NCBI RefSeq assembly: GCF_900107255.1
Contig: NZ_FNPH01000005.1
Span: 399,194-463,193, forward strand
DNA from: Micromonospora pattaloongensis
GTDB lineage: Bacteria > Actinomycetota > Actinomycetes > Mycobacteriales > Micromonosporaceae
Length of the DNA: 64,000 nt
Direction: 5' to 3'
Shown here: piece by piece, positions 53,565 to 62,122 of the stretch
Numbering within the stretch: the stretch's first letter is position 1
Layout of the letters: each line of letters begins with the position of its first letter
The notes under the pieces: model-generated
Told to the model about the DNA's origin: nothing
The model's input: the letters and a program-made list of their open reading frames with translations, nothing else
Databases searched by the model: none
Position numbers and translations under genes: made by a program

Positions 53565-54518
53565 ATGGTTGATCACGAGGCCGAGACCGCCGCGCGGACC
53601 GCGGTGGTCGATGCCCCGGTGACCGCCAGGCTGTCGCCGACCGACAGCGTGCTGGCGCGGGTGCGGTCGGGGCTGCCGGAGTTCACCGGCGCCCTGCGGC
53701 GCGTCGCCGAGCAGGTGCTCGCCGACCCGGGCGCGGCGGCCCGGGCGACCATCGTGGAGCTGGCCGAGCGGAGCGGCACATCGCCGGCGACCGTCACGCG
53801 GTTCTGCCGCGCGCTGGGCTTCGAAGGCTACGCCGACCTGCGGCTGGGGATCGCCGCGGAAACCGGGCGCGCCCGGTCCGCGGGCTGGACCGTCGACATC
53901 GGACGCGAGATCCAGCCGGGCGACCCGTTGGAGCGGGTGCTCGGGCAGATCATGGCGGCCGACACCCGCGCGATGCACGACACGGCCGCGCTGCTGGACC
54001 TCGCGGAGGTGGAGCGGGCCGCGCACGCGGTCGCCGGGGCGTCGCGGGTCAACATCTTCGGCGCCAGCGGCAGCGCCCTGGTCGGCGAGGAGCTGCAGTT
54101 CAGCCTGCACCGCATCGGCGTACCGGCCTGGGCCTGGACCGACGTGCACAACGGTCTGGCCAGCGCCGCCCTGATGCGTGCCGGCGACGTCGCGCTGGGG
54201 ATCTCGCACAGCGGTCAGACCCGCGAAACGATCGAGATGCTCGCGGAGGCGGGCAGCCACGGCGCCACCACGGTCGCGCTGACCAGCTTCCCGCGCTCGC
54301 CGCTGGCCGAGCTCGCCGAGATCGTGCTGGTCACCGCCACCCAGGCGACCACGTTCCGGCCCGACGCGCTCTCGGCCCGGCATCCGCAGCTCGTCGTGCT
54401 CGACCTGCTCTACATCGCCGTGGCGCAGCGCACCCACGACCGGGCGCACGCCGCGTTCCGGAGCACCGCCCGGGCCGTCGACGGCCACAAGGCCGGCAAG
54501 GAGGTGCGATCGGCATGA
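53565..54518 (+). CDS. RpiR/MurR-family transcriptional regulator
   Basis: 317 residues. The N-terminal HTH_6 domain (RRVAEQVLADPGAAARATIVELAERSGTSPATVTRFCRALGFEGYADLRLGIA in outline) is followed by a sugar-phosphate-binding SIS domain (VNIFGASGSALVGEELQF, GISHSGQTRETIEMLAEA, VALTSFPRSPLAELAEIVL). Such regulators respond to phosphosugars such as GlcNAc-6-P or MurNAc-6-P. It is first in an operon with SIS and ABC transporter genes and divergent from the kinase gene, whose product would make the effector. AAAGG precedes the ATG. Confidence 0.9.
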   Translation: MVDHEAETAARTAVVDAPVTARLSPTDSVLARVRSGLPEFTGALRRVAEQVLADPGAAARATIVELAERSGTSPATVTRFCRALGFEGYADLRLGIAAETGRARSAGWTVDIGREIQPGDPLERVLGQIMAADTRAMHDTAALLDLAEVERAAHAVAGASRVNIFGASGSALVGEELQFSLHRIGVPAWAWTDVHNGLASAALMRAGDVALGISHSGQTRETIEMLAEAGSHGATTVALTSFPRSPLAELAEIVLVTATQATTFRPDALSARHPQLVVLDLLYIAVAQRTHDRAHAAFRSTARAVDGHKAGKEVRSA

Positions 54519-55264
54519 TCAGCATGCAGGGGTACGTCGCCGCCCTCCGCCCGATCCTGGACCGGCTCGTCGACCGCGAGGCCGCCGGCATCGCCCGGGC
54601 GGCCGACCTGATCGCCGCCAGCCTTCGCGACGGCGGCGTGCTCCAGGCCTTCGGCGCCGGCCACTCCGAGGTCTTCGCCGCGGAGCTCGTGGCCCGGGCC
54701 GGCGGCCTGGTCCCCACCAACCAGCTCGCGGTGCGCGACCTCGTCGTGTACGGGGGCGCCGCACCGCGGGTGCTCGACGACCCCAAGCTCGAGCGCGACC
54801 CCACCATCGCCCACCAGATCTACGCGCTCGCGGCCCCGCAGCCGCGGGACGTGTTCGTGGTGGCGTCCCAGTCCGGCATCAACGGCTCGGTCGTCGAGCT
54901 GGCGAGGCTGGTCAAGGAGCGCGGTCATCACCTGATCGCGGTCACCTCGGTCGAGCACACCGCGCGGGTGCCCCCGCGGCACCCGTCCGGTCGACGGCTC
55001 GCCGAACTCGCGGACGTCGTGCTGGACAACGGCGCGCCGTACGGCGATGCACTGCTGCCGCTGGAAGGCGGCGGCGCGGTCTGCGCGGTCTCATCGGTCA
55101 CCGCTGCGCTGCTGGCGCAGCTGCTGACCGCGGAGGTCGTGCGACGGTTCCACCTCGCCGGGGAGGCGCCCCCGATCTACCTCTCCGCGAACGTCCCCGG
55201 CGGGGACGACCACAACCATGCTCTTGAGTCGCGGTACGCCGGGCGCATTCGGCGGACCGCCTGA
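54515..55264 (+). CDS. SIS-domain protein (UPF0309 type)
   Basis: A 249-residue cytosolic sugar-isomerase-fold protein. It has GGVLQAFGAGHSEVFAAELVARAGG, VVASQSGINGSVVELARLVKERGHHLIAVTS in outline and LPLEGGGAVCAVSSVTAALLAQLL. Its size fits UPF0309 rather than MurQ etherase (about 300 residues), although both share the fold. The ATG overlaps the regulator stop (ATGA). It sits between the phosphosugar regulator and the amino-sugar importer, so a phosphosugar isomerase, lyase or sensor role is likely, but its reaction is not known. Confidence 0.83.
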   Translation: MISMQGYVAALRPILDRLVDREAAGIARAADLIAASLRDGGVLQAFGAGHSEVFAAELVARAGGLVPTNQLAVRDLVVYGGAAPRVLDDPKLERDPTIAHQIYALAAPQPRDVFVVASQSGINGSVVELARLVKERGHHLIAVTSVEHTARVPPRHPSGRRLAELADVVLDNGAPYGDALLPLEGGGAVCAVSSVTAALLAQLLTAEVVRRFHLAGEAPPIYLSANVPGGDDHNHALESRYAGRIRRTA

Positions 55265-55298
55265 CCCGACGCGATTTTTCCGATCCGAGGAGCCAGAG

Positions 55299-56729
55299 AT
55301 GTCTGTAACCCCCGACAGCACGTCCGACCTCAGCCGGCGCAGTCTGCTGCAGCGGGCCGCGGCCGCCGGCCTGCTCGCCACCCCGGCCGCCGGCCTGCTC
55401 GCCGGCTGTGTCAGCGGCGGCGGCGACTCCGGGCCCAAGGCCGAGGGCGAGAAGAGCGCGGACAACCCGCTGGGCGTCAAGGAGGACGCCGAGCTGGAGA
55501 TCGTGATCTTCAACGGCGGCCTGGGCAGCAAGTACGCCACCGACGTGCACATCCCGTCGTACAAGAAGAAGTTCCCGAAGGCGAACGTGAAGTTCTCCGA
55601 GACGCAGGAGGTCGGCACGGTCCTGCAGCCCCGGTTCACCAGCAACACCCCGCCGGACATGGTCAACAACGCCGGCTCCAAGCTGATGGACCAGGGCGCG
55701 CTGGTGCAGGCGGGCCAGGTGCAGGACCTGACCGAGCTGTTCGAGGCGGAGTCGCTGGACCAGCCGGGCATGAAGGTGAAGGACACCCTGATCCCGGGCA
55801 CGATCGCGCAGGGCACCTTCAACGACAAGCCGTACGTGCTGAACTACGCGTTCACCGTCTTCGGCCTCTGGTACGACGCGGCGCTGTTCGAGAAGAACGG
55901 CTGGACGGCGCCGAAGACCTGGGCCGAGTTCACGGCGCTCTGCGACAAGATCAAGGCCGCCGGCATCACGCCCTACTCGTACGCGGGCGCGAACGCCGCC
56001 TACTACCAGTACCTCGTGATGCTGACCAGCGCCGCGAAGATCGGCGGCCCGGACGTCCTCAAGAACATCGATAACCTCGAGGACGGCGCCTGGCAGGCCG
56101 ACGCGGTGAAGCAGGCCGCCGAGGCGTGGGCCGAGATCGGCGCCAAGTACGGCAACAAGGCGCACCTCGGCCTCAAGCACACCGAGGTTCAGCTGCAGCA
56201 CAACCAGGGCAAGGTGGCGTTCTACCCCAGCGGGTCGTGGCTGGAGAACGAGCAGGCCAAGGACACCCCGCCCGGCTTCAAGTACGCCGTCATGCCGACT
56301 CCGAGCGTCACCGGCGCGGACAAGTTGCCGCAGACCGCGGTCTACGCCGCGGCCGGCGAGATGTACTTCGTGGCCGCCAAGGGCAAGAACCCGCGCGGCG
56401 GCATGGAGTACCTGCGGCACATGCTCTCCAAGGAGGGCGCGAAGGGCTTCACCCAGCTGACCAAGGTGCTCACGGTGGTCAAGGGCGCGGTCGACGGGCT
56501 GGAGATCTCGCCGGGCCTGACCAGCAGCAACGCGATGCTCACCGCCGCCGGCAGCGACTACTTCGCCTACCGCTTCGACACCTGGTACAAGAAGCTCGAC
56601 GACGAGGCGCGGTCGGCCACCAACGAGCTGATGTTCCGGGGCGGGACCGCACAGAAGTTCTGCGACCGCATGCAGAAGGCCGCCGACGCGGTCAAGAAGG
56701 ATTCGTCCATCGAGAAGTTCAAGCGCTGA
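55299..56729 (+). CDS. ngcE: NgcE-type GlcNAc/diacetylchitobiose-binding lipoprotein
   Basis: A 476-residue extracytoplasmic ABC substrate-binding protein. The N-terminus combines a twin-arginine motif (SRRSLLQRAA) with a lipobox (LLAGC, Cys37), so it is probably exported folded and lipid-anchored. The mature domain (LEIVIFNGGLGSKYATDVHIP, FNDKPYVLNYAFTVFGLWYD, NQGKVAFYPSGSWLENE) matches the NgcE family of Streptomyces, which binds GlcNAc and chitobiose. CGAGGAG lies about 6 nt before the ATG. The two permease genes follow at once. No ATPase gene is present; in Streptomyces the shared MsiK supplies it. Confidence 0.9.
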   Translation: MSVTPDSTSDLSRRSLLQRAAAAGLLATPAAGLLAGCVSGGGDSGPKAEGEKSADNPLGVKEDAELEIVIFNGGLGSKYATDVHIPSYKKKFPKANVKFSETQEVGTVLQPRFTSNTPPDMVNNAGSKLMDQGALVQAGQVQDLTELFEAESLDQPGMKVKDTLIPGTIAQGTFNDKPYVLNYAFTVFGLWYDAALFEKNGWTAPKTWAEFTALCDKIKAAGITPYSYAGANAAYYQYLVMLTSAAKIGGPDVLKNIDNLEDGAWQADAVKQAAEAWAEIGAKYGNKAHLGLKHTEVQLQHNQGKVAFYPSGSWLENEQAKDTPPGFKYAVMPTPSVTGADKLPQTAVYAAAGEMYFVAAKGKNPRGGMEYLRHMLSKEGAKGFTQLTKVLTVVKGAVDGLEISPGLTSSNAMLTAAGSDYFAYRFDTWYKKLDDEARSATNELMFRGGTAQKFCDRMQKAADAVKKDSSIEKFKR

Positions 56730-56750
56730 GCCGGCGTAGGAGATAGGACC

Positions 56751-57662
56751 ATGCGGCACGGCAAGTACCCGTTCATCGTCGGGTTCCTCGCGGCGCCGGT
56801 CGCGATCTACGTGACCTTCGTCATCGCTCCGTACGCCCAGGCGTTCTACGTCGCGATGACCAGCTGGCGGGGGGTGGACGCCAACCCGAGCTTCGTCGGC
56901 CTGCAGAACTTCGAGCGGTTGCTGCAGGACGACGTCTTCTGGACGGCGTTGCGTCACCACGGTGTGCTGCTGCTGGCCATGCCGCTGATCACGATCGTGC
57001 TCGCGCTCTTCTTCGCCTTCATGCTCAACGTGGGCGGGGGCGGCCGCGGCGGCGCGATGACCGGGGTCTGGGGGTCGAAGTTCTACCGTGTGGTGTTCTT
57101 CTTCCCCCAGATCCTGGCGGTCGTGATCGTCGCCGTGATCTTCGGCCGGGTCTACGCCCCGGACGAGAGCGGCCTGCTCAACGCGACGTTGGGCGCGGTC
57201 GGCCTCGAACCGCTGTTGTTCATGGCCGACCCCGGCATCGCCCTCTGGTGCGTCATCGCGGTGCTGGTGTGGCAGGCGGTCGGCTTCTACGTGGTGCTCT
57301 TCTCCGCGGGCATGGCCTCGATCCCGAAGGACATCTACGAGGCGGCCACCATCGACGGCGCCAACCGGGTGAACATGTTCTTCCGGGTGACCCTGCCGCT
57401 GCTCTGGGACACCCTGCAGGTCGCCTGGGTCTACCTCGGGATCGCGGCCTTCGACGCGTTCGCCCTCGTGTGGGTGCTCTCGGTCGACCGCGGCGGCCCG
57501 GACCGCGCCACCACGGTGCTCGGCGTGGAGATCTACCGCAACGCGTTCGAGTACTCGCAGTTCGGCTACGCGTCCGCGATGGGCGTGGCGCTGTTCTTCC
57601 TGACGATCACGTTCGCGGCGCTCACCCTGCGCGTCAGCCGGCGTGAAACGATCGAGCTCTGA
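56751..57662 (+). CDS. ngcF: NgcF-type ABC sugar permease
   Basis: A 303-residue inner-membrane permease of the MalF type. It has about six helices (PFIVGFLAAPVAIYVTFVIAPYAQAF, LLLAMPLITIVLALFFAFML, VFFFPQILAVVIVAVIFG). The EAA loop facing the ATPase is EAATIDGANRVNMFFRVTLPLL. GGAGATAGGA precedes the ATG, 21 bp after ngcE. It should pair with the next permease to import GlcNAc or chito-oligosaccharide. Confidence 0.9.
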   Translation: MRHGKYPFIVGFLAAPVAIYVTFVIAPYAQAFYVAMTSWRGVDANPSFVGLQNFERLLQDDVFWTALRHHGVLLLAMPLITIVLALFFAFMLNVGGGGRGGAMTGVWGSKFYRVVFFFPQILAVVIVAVIFGRVYAPDESGLLNATLGAVGLEPLLFMADPGIALWCVIAVLVWQAVGFYVVLFSAGMASIPKDIYEAATIDGANRVNMFFRVTLPLLWDTLQVAWVYLGIAAFDAFALVWVLSVDRGGPDRATTVLGVEIYRNAFEYSQFGYASAMGVALFFLTITFAALTLRVSRRETIEL

Positions 57663-57674
57663 GTGGGGCCGGAG

Positions 57675-58595
57675 ATGACGACAGAAATCGCGCCGAGCGC
57701 GCCCGCGGCTCCCGTGGCCGCGTCGAAGAAGGCCCGGGTGCCGGGCGGCACGGCACGGGACGTCCGCCTGCTCTCCGGCCTGGGGCACCTCGCGCTGCTG
57801 GTCTGGGCGATCGTGGTCATCGCCCCGCTGCTGTGGATCGTGCTCGGCTCCTTCAAGACCAACACCGAGATCTTTCTCGGCGGCGCCTTCTCGCTGCCCG
57901 CGTCGATCAGCCCGGACACGTACATCCAGGCGTGGAACGAGGCGAACGTCGGCCGTTACTTCCTCAACAGCCTGCTGGTCGTCTCGCTGAGCACCACCGG
58001 CACGATGCTGTTCGGTGCGATGGCGGCGTACGTGCTGGCCCGCTACTCCTTCCCCGGGAACCGGGCGATCTACTACATGTTCGTCTCCGGGCTGGCGTTC
58101 CCGGTCTTCCTGGCGCTGGTGCCGCTCTTCCTGGTGGTCAACAATCTCGGGCTGCTCAACACGTACACCGGGTTGATCCTGGTCTACATCGCCTATTCGC
58201 TGCCGTTCACCGTCTTCTTCCTGGCGGCGTTCTTCAAGACGCTGCCGCAGTCGGTGGCCGAGGCGGCGATGCTCGACGGTGCCTCGCACACCCGGCTGTT
58301 CTTCCGGATCATGATGCCGATGGCGCGACCCGCCCTGGTCAGCATCACGATCTTCAACATCATCGGGCAGTGGAACCAGTACCTGCTGCCGGTGGCGCTG
58401 ATGCAGGGCGAGAACGCCGACCAGAAATGGGTGCTGACGCAGGGGATCGCGAACATCAACACGTCGGCGGGCTACCAGGCCGAGTGGGGCGCGCTGTTCG
58501 CGGCCGTCACGCTCTCCGTCCTGCCGATGATCGTCGTGTACGCGTTCTTCCAGCGTCAGATCCAGCAGGGCCTCACCGCCGGCGCGGTCAAGTAA
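57675..58595 (+). CDS. ngcG: NgcG-type ABC sugar permease
   Basis: A 306-residue MalG-type permease. After a polar N-terminus (residues 1-35) come six helices (HLALLVWAIVVIAPLLWIVLGSF, TGTMLFGAMAAYVLARYSF, MFVSGLAFPVFLALVPLFLVV). The EAA loop is EAAMLDGASHTRLFFRIMMPMA. The ATG at 57675 is chosen; a GTG at 57663 directly after the ngcF stop would add four residues. It is the last gene of the operon. Confidence 0.9.
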   Translation: MTTEIAPSAPAAPVAASKKARVPGGTARDVRLLSGLGHLALLVWAIVVIAPLLWIVLGSFKTNTEIFLGGAFSLPASISPDTYIQAWNEANVGRYFLNSLLVVSLSTTGTMLFGAMAAYVLARYSFPGNRAIYYMFVSGLAFPVFLALVPLFLVVNNLGLLNTYTGLILVYIAYSLPFTVFFLAAFFKTLPQSVAEAAMLDGASHTRLFFRIMMPMARPALVSITIFNIIGQWNQYLLPVALMQGENADQKWVLTQGIANINTSAGYQAEWGALFAAVTLSVLPMIVVYAFFQRQIQQGLTAGAVK

Positions 58596-58626
58596 TCCGG
58601 TCCGCGATCATGTCGGATGCGTCGGG

Positions 58627-58632
58627 CACAAT
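58627..58632 (+). promoter_or_regulatory. Leaderless -10 of the polymerase-like gene
   Basis: CACAAT ends 6 nt before the GTG at 58639. Confidence 0.5.
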
Positions 58633-58638
58633 GCGTTT

Positions 58639-60399
58639 GTGCTGGTGGCGGTGGTGCGCGGGGATCTGGGCACAGGTGATCGGGGCGCAGGTGATCGGGG
58701 CGCAGGTGATCGGGGCGCAGGGGAGAGCGGCGGGGGGCGGCTGCAGCCGCTGCACGCCGACGGACGCCCCGCCGGCCCGGTCGAGCGCTGCCCGGACCTC
58801 GCCGCCGCGATCGCCGAGCGGGAGCGGCGGGACCGGCCGCGCTGGCTCTGGGCCACCGCGACGGCGATCTACCCGCCACTGCTGCGCGCCGGCGTCCGCG
58901 TCGACCGCTGCCACGACGTCGAGCTCACCGAGGCGCTGCTGCTCGGGCACGCCGGCCGCTGGGGCGAACCGCGGGCGCTGGCCGCGGCCTGGGCGCGGCT
59001 GACCGGCGCCCCGGTACCGGCCGACCCGCCGCCGCGGGCCCCGGACCCGCCCGGCCACGGCCAGGGCGCGCTCTTCGACGAGATCACCGCGCCGCCGCCG
59101 GTGGTCGGCGTCGATCCGCTGCGGGCGCTGACCGAGGTGTACGCCGACCAGCAGGTCCGGATCGCCCGCACCGGGCATCCCGGCCGGTTCCGGCTGCTGG
59201 TGGCCGCGGAGTCGGCGAGCGCGTTGATCGCCGCCGAGATGGGGGCCGACGGCCTGCCGTGGCGGGCCGACGTGCACGACGCGCTCCTGGCCGAGCTGCT
59301 CGGCGAGCCGTCACCGGTCGGCGGCCCGCCGAGGCGGCTGGCCCGGTTGGCCGCGCTGATCGCCGAGGCGCTCGGCGACCGGCAGCTGCATCCCGACTCC
59401 CCGGCCGAGCTGCTGCGGGCCTTCGCCCGGGCCGGGATCGAGCTGCCCAACACCCGCGCCTGGGTGCTGCGCGGCGTCGACCACCCGGCGGTGCCGCTGC
59501 TGCTCGAATACAAGGAGCTCTACCGGATCTGGACGGCGCACGGCCGGGCGTGGCGGGACGCGTGGGTGCACGAAGGGCGTTTCCGCCCCGAGTACGTGCC
59601 GGGCGGCGTGGTCTCCGGCCGCTGGGCGACCCGCGGCGGCGGGGCGTTGCAGATCCCGAAGGTGATCCGCCGGGCGGTGCGCGCCGACCCGGGCTGGCGG
59701 CTGGTGGTGGCCGACGCCGGCCAGCTGGAGCCGCGGGTGCTGGCCGCCGTCTCCGGCGACGCGCGGCTCGCCGCGGCCGGTGGCGCCGGGGACCTCTACG
59801 CGGCGCTGGCCCGCGACGCGTTCGGCGGTGACCGGGCGCGGGCCAAGGTGGCGCTGCTCGGCGCGATGTACGGCCAGACCGGCGGCGCCGCCGTGCCGGC
59901 GCTGGCGGCGCTGCGGCGCAGCTACCCGACCGCCTTCGACTACGTCGAGACCGCCGCGCGTACCGGTGAGGCGGGCGGGCTGGTCCGCTCCTGGCTGGGC
60001 CGCACCTGCCCGCCGCCGTCCGTCAGCCTGCGCGAGGCCGACCCGGACGCGGCGGAGTTCGACGTGGGCGCGGACGGCGACCCGGCCGGGCCGCGGGCGC
60101 GGGCGGCGGCGCGCGCCCGTGGCCGGTTCACCCGCAACTTCGTGATCCAGGCGACCGCGGCGGAATGGGCCGCGACGATGCTCGCCACGTTGCGCGGCTC
60201 ACTCGCCGGCACCGGCGCCCAGCTGGTCTTCTTCCAGCACGACGAGGTGCTGGTGCACTGCCCGGCCGCGCGCGCCGACGAGGTCGCCGGGCGGGTGGGC
60301 GAGGCGGCGACGCGGGCCACCCGGCTGCTGTTCGGCGACACCCCGGTCCGGTTTCCGCTGGACGCGACGGTCGTCGACAGCTACGCCGAGGCCAAATAG
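58639..60399 (+). CDS. Family A DNA polymerase-like protein (PolA-related, stand-alone)
   Basis: A 586-residue protein of the group annotated bifunctional 3'-5' exonuclease/DNA polymerase in actinobacteria. The polymerase palm is intact: motif A LVVADAGQLEPRVLA (metal Asp), motif B region RARAKVALLGAMYGQTGG and motif C VFFQHDEVLVHC (HDE). The N-terminal third (RPRWLWATATAIYPPLLRAGVRVDRCHDVELTEALLL in outline) occupies the place of the proofreading domain, but I see no full DEDD set. No 5'-nuclease domain is present. The likely role is repair synthesis. Residues about 13-30 are a GDRGA repeat coded by a 15-bp tandem repeat not expected in the family. The GTG at 58639 follows the -10. Confidence 0.83.
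   Translation: MLVAVVRGDLGTGDRGAGDRGAGDRGAGESGGGRLQPLHADGRPAGPVERCPDLAAAIAERERRDRPRWLWATATAIYPPLLRAGVRVDRCHDVELTEALLLGHAGRWGEPRALAAAWARLTGAPVPADPPPRAPDPPGHGQGALFDEITAPPPVVGVDPLRALTEVYADQQVRIARTGHPGRFRLLVAAESASALIAAEMGADGLPWRADVHDALLAELLGEPSPVGGPPRRLARLAALIAEALGDRQLHPDSPAELLRAFARAGIELPNTRAWVLRGVDHPAVPLLLEYKELYRIWTAHGRAWRDAWVHEGRFRPEYVPGGVVSGRWATRGGGALQIPKVIRRAVRADPGWRLVVADAGQLEPRVLAAVSGDARLAAAGGAGDLYAALARDAFGGDRARAKVALLGAMYGQTGGAAVPALAALRRSYPTAFDYVETAARTGEAGGLVRSWLGRTCPPPSVSLREADPDAAEFDVGADGDPAGPRARAAARARGRFTRNFVIQATAAEWAATMLATLRGSLAGTGAQLVFFQHDEVLVHCPAARADEVAGRVGEAATRATRLLFGDTPVRFPLDATVVDSYAEAK
58675..58719 (+). repeat. 15-bp in-frame tandem repeat, three copies
   Basis: GGTGATCGGGGCGCA occurs exactly at 58675-58689, 58690-58704 and 58705-58719, coding GDRGA three times near the N-terminus of the polymerase-like protein. 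A further degenerate unit follows. Confidence 0.9.
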
Positions 60400-60615
60400 C
60401 GCGACCTGGGGGGTCGCTGCTCGTTGGTCCGGTGTGCGCTGCACGGGGTCGGTGAGGGCGGTGTGGCCCGCGCGACCCGGGCCGGCGAGCGCCGGTAGGA
60501 AGTTCCACTGCGGACGGCTTCGGCTGTCCGCGTCGCATGCACCGGCGGGCCCGCGGGCCCGGGCGGGGTGGTCGATCACCATGGCGGGGGTGACGAGCTG
60601 AGTCGGACAGCAGGA

Positions 60616-61212
60616 ATGATTATCGCCGCGGGCGGCGGCCGTAATATCGGCGGCCCGGAGGCGCTGCTCTACCAGGGGGAACGGCTCCTGGTGGAGCGGA
60701 TGTTGGAAACCGTACGGGAAGCGGGGTTGTCCCCGATCGTCGTGGTCCTGGGGGCCGGGGCCGAAGAGGTGCGGGCGGTCGCGGATCTGCGCGGGGCGAG
60801 CGTGGTGGTGAACCGCGCCTGGGGCACCGGCCTCGGTTCGTCGCTGCGCGTCGGGCTCGGCGCGCTGACCATGAGCCCGGTCGAGGCCGTGGCCGTGATG
60901 CCCGTCGACATGCCGGGGATCACGCCCGAGGCGCTGCGGCGGGTCTCCGCGCTGCCGTACCCGGACGTGCTGGTCTGCGCCACCTACGGGGGGCTGCGCA
61001 ACTATCCGATGGTCTTCGGTCGCAAGCACTGGCCGGCGATCTCGGACCTCGGCAACACCGACGGCGGCGCCCGGCCGTACCTGCTCGCGCATCGGGAGCA
61101 GGTCGTCGACGTCTCCTGTGACGGCGTCGGCGACGGCAGCCGGGTGGACACGCCGGAGCTGGTCGCCGAGTGGGGGCTCACGGTGCCGGCGCAGCGGGTG
61201 CCGGCGTCGTAA
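60616..61212 (+). CDS. MobA-like NTP transferase with altered signature
   Basis: 198 residues from the ATG used here. It has the nucleotidyltransferase Rossmann pattern: IIAAGGGRNIGGPEALLYQG, VVVLGAGAEEV, AWGTGLGSSLRVGL and VMPVDMPGITPEALRR (metal Asp). In MobA/MocA/IspD-type enzymes the first loop normally reads GRSxRMGxPK; here the Lys is Glu and the Arg-Met pair is lost, so activity or substrate may differ. Molybdenum cofactor cytidylyltransferases are the nearest group by feel. The start is uncertain: GTG at 60568, ATG at 60616, or a CTG at 60598 preceded by GGGGGTGA that would give MSRTAGMIIAAGGG. Confidence 0.75.
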   Translation: MIIAAGGGRNIGGPEALLYQGERLLVERMLETVREAGLSPIVVVLGAGAEEVRAVADLRGASVVVNRAWGTGLGSSLRVGLGALTMSPVEAVAVMPVDMPGITPEALRRVSALPYPDVLVCATYGGLRNYPMVFGRKHWPAISDLGNTDGGARPYLLAHREQVVDVSCDGVGDGSRVDTPELVAEWGLTVPAQRVPAS

Positions 61213-61226
61213 CGACGCCGGCACCC
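61196..61226. terminator. Bidirectional terminator enclosing a stop codon
   Basis: Perfect 15-bp arms GGGTGCCGGCGTCGT (61196-61210) and its complement (61212-61226). The TAA stop of the transferase gene lies at the tip. The amidohydrolase gene converges from the other side. Confidence 0.8.
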
Positions 61227-61231
61227 CCCCT

Positions 61232-62122
61232 TCAGTCCAACCCGAGCAGCCGGGCCGGGTTCTCCCAGCACACCGCGCGCAGCCAGGAGTCGCCCAGGTC
61301 GAGGCGGGCCAGGCCGGCGAGCTGGTCGGCGTACGGGTAGGGGATGTTGGGGAAGTCGCTGCCGAGCAGCACCTTGCCGCCCAGACCGAGCTCGCGCAGC
61401 CGGGGCAGCGCCGCCGCGGGGAAGGGCGTGAACTGGTCGAAGAACGGGGTGAACGCCATCGTGGTGTCCAACGCGACCCGCTCGTACTTCTCGGCCAGCG
61501 CGAGGAACTCCTCGTAGTCGGGGGCGCCCAGGTGCGCCACCACGGCGGTCAGCCGGGGGTGCCGGGCCAGCACCGCGGCGAACGGTTCGGGGCCGGTGTG
61601 CGCGGTGCCGACCGGCGCGTGCCCGGCGTGTACCACCACCGGCACGCCGGCGTCGGCGAGCAGCCCCCAGACCGGATCGAGCTCCGGCACGGTGGGGGAG
61701 AAGCCGCCGACCTGCAGGTGGACCTTGAACACCCGCGCGCCGGCGTCGATCGCGGCCGCCACGTAGCCGGCGACGTCGGGCTCGGGGTAGAACGTCGCCG
61801 AGGGCACGCACCCCGGCGTGGCGCGGGCGAACGCCAGCGCCCAGTCGTTGAGGTCGCCGGCCATGCCGGGCCGGTGGGCGTACGACAGCGCGGTGAACGC
61901 CCGGACGCCCAGTCGGCGCAGGTGCGCGACGCGTTCCTCGTCGGGCCAGCGGTAGCGGATCGGCCACCGCACCCCGACCAGCGGGCCGGCGGCGTCGAAG
62001 TACTCCCACACCCGGCGCAGCAGCCGTGGCGGCATGAAGTGCACGTGCACGTCGGCGAGGCCGGGCAGGCCGAGGCCCCGCCAGAAGGCGGGAACGTCGG
62101 CGTCGTCGGTCGGAGCGCTCAC
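61232..62122 (-). CDS. Amidohydrolase family 2 protein
   Basis: A 296-residue TIM-barrel metal-dependent hydrolase or decarboxylase. It has ADVHVHFMPP (HxH), a Lys strand with RVFKVHLQVGGF, VVVHAGHAPVG (His), VVAHLGAPDYEEF (His) and LLGSDFPNIPYPY (metal Asp). This is the Amidohydro_2 pattern of uronate isomerase/ACMSD-like enzymes; the substrate is unknown. The GTG overlaps the stop of the preceding membrane protein gene (GTGA), so they are coupled. Confidence 0.87.
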   Translation of the reverse strand: MSAPTDDADVPAFWRGLGLPGLADVHVHFMPPRLLRRVWEYFDAAGPLVGVRWPIRYRWPDEERVAHLRRLGVRAFTALSYAHRPGMAGDLNDWALAFARATPGCVPSATFYPEPDVAGYVAAAIDAGARVFKVHLQVGGFSPTVPELDPVWGLLADAGVPVVVHAGHAPVGTAHTGPEPFAAVLARHPRLTAVVAHLGAPDYEEFLALAEKYERVALDTTMAFTPFFDQFTPFPAAALPRLRELGLGGKVLLGSDFPNIPYPYADQLAGLARLDLGDSWLRAVCWENPARLLGLD

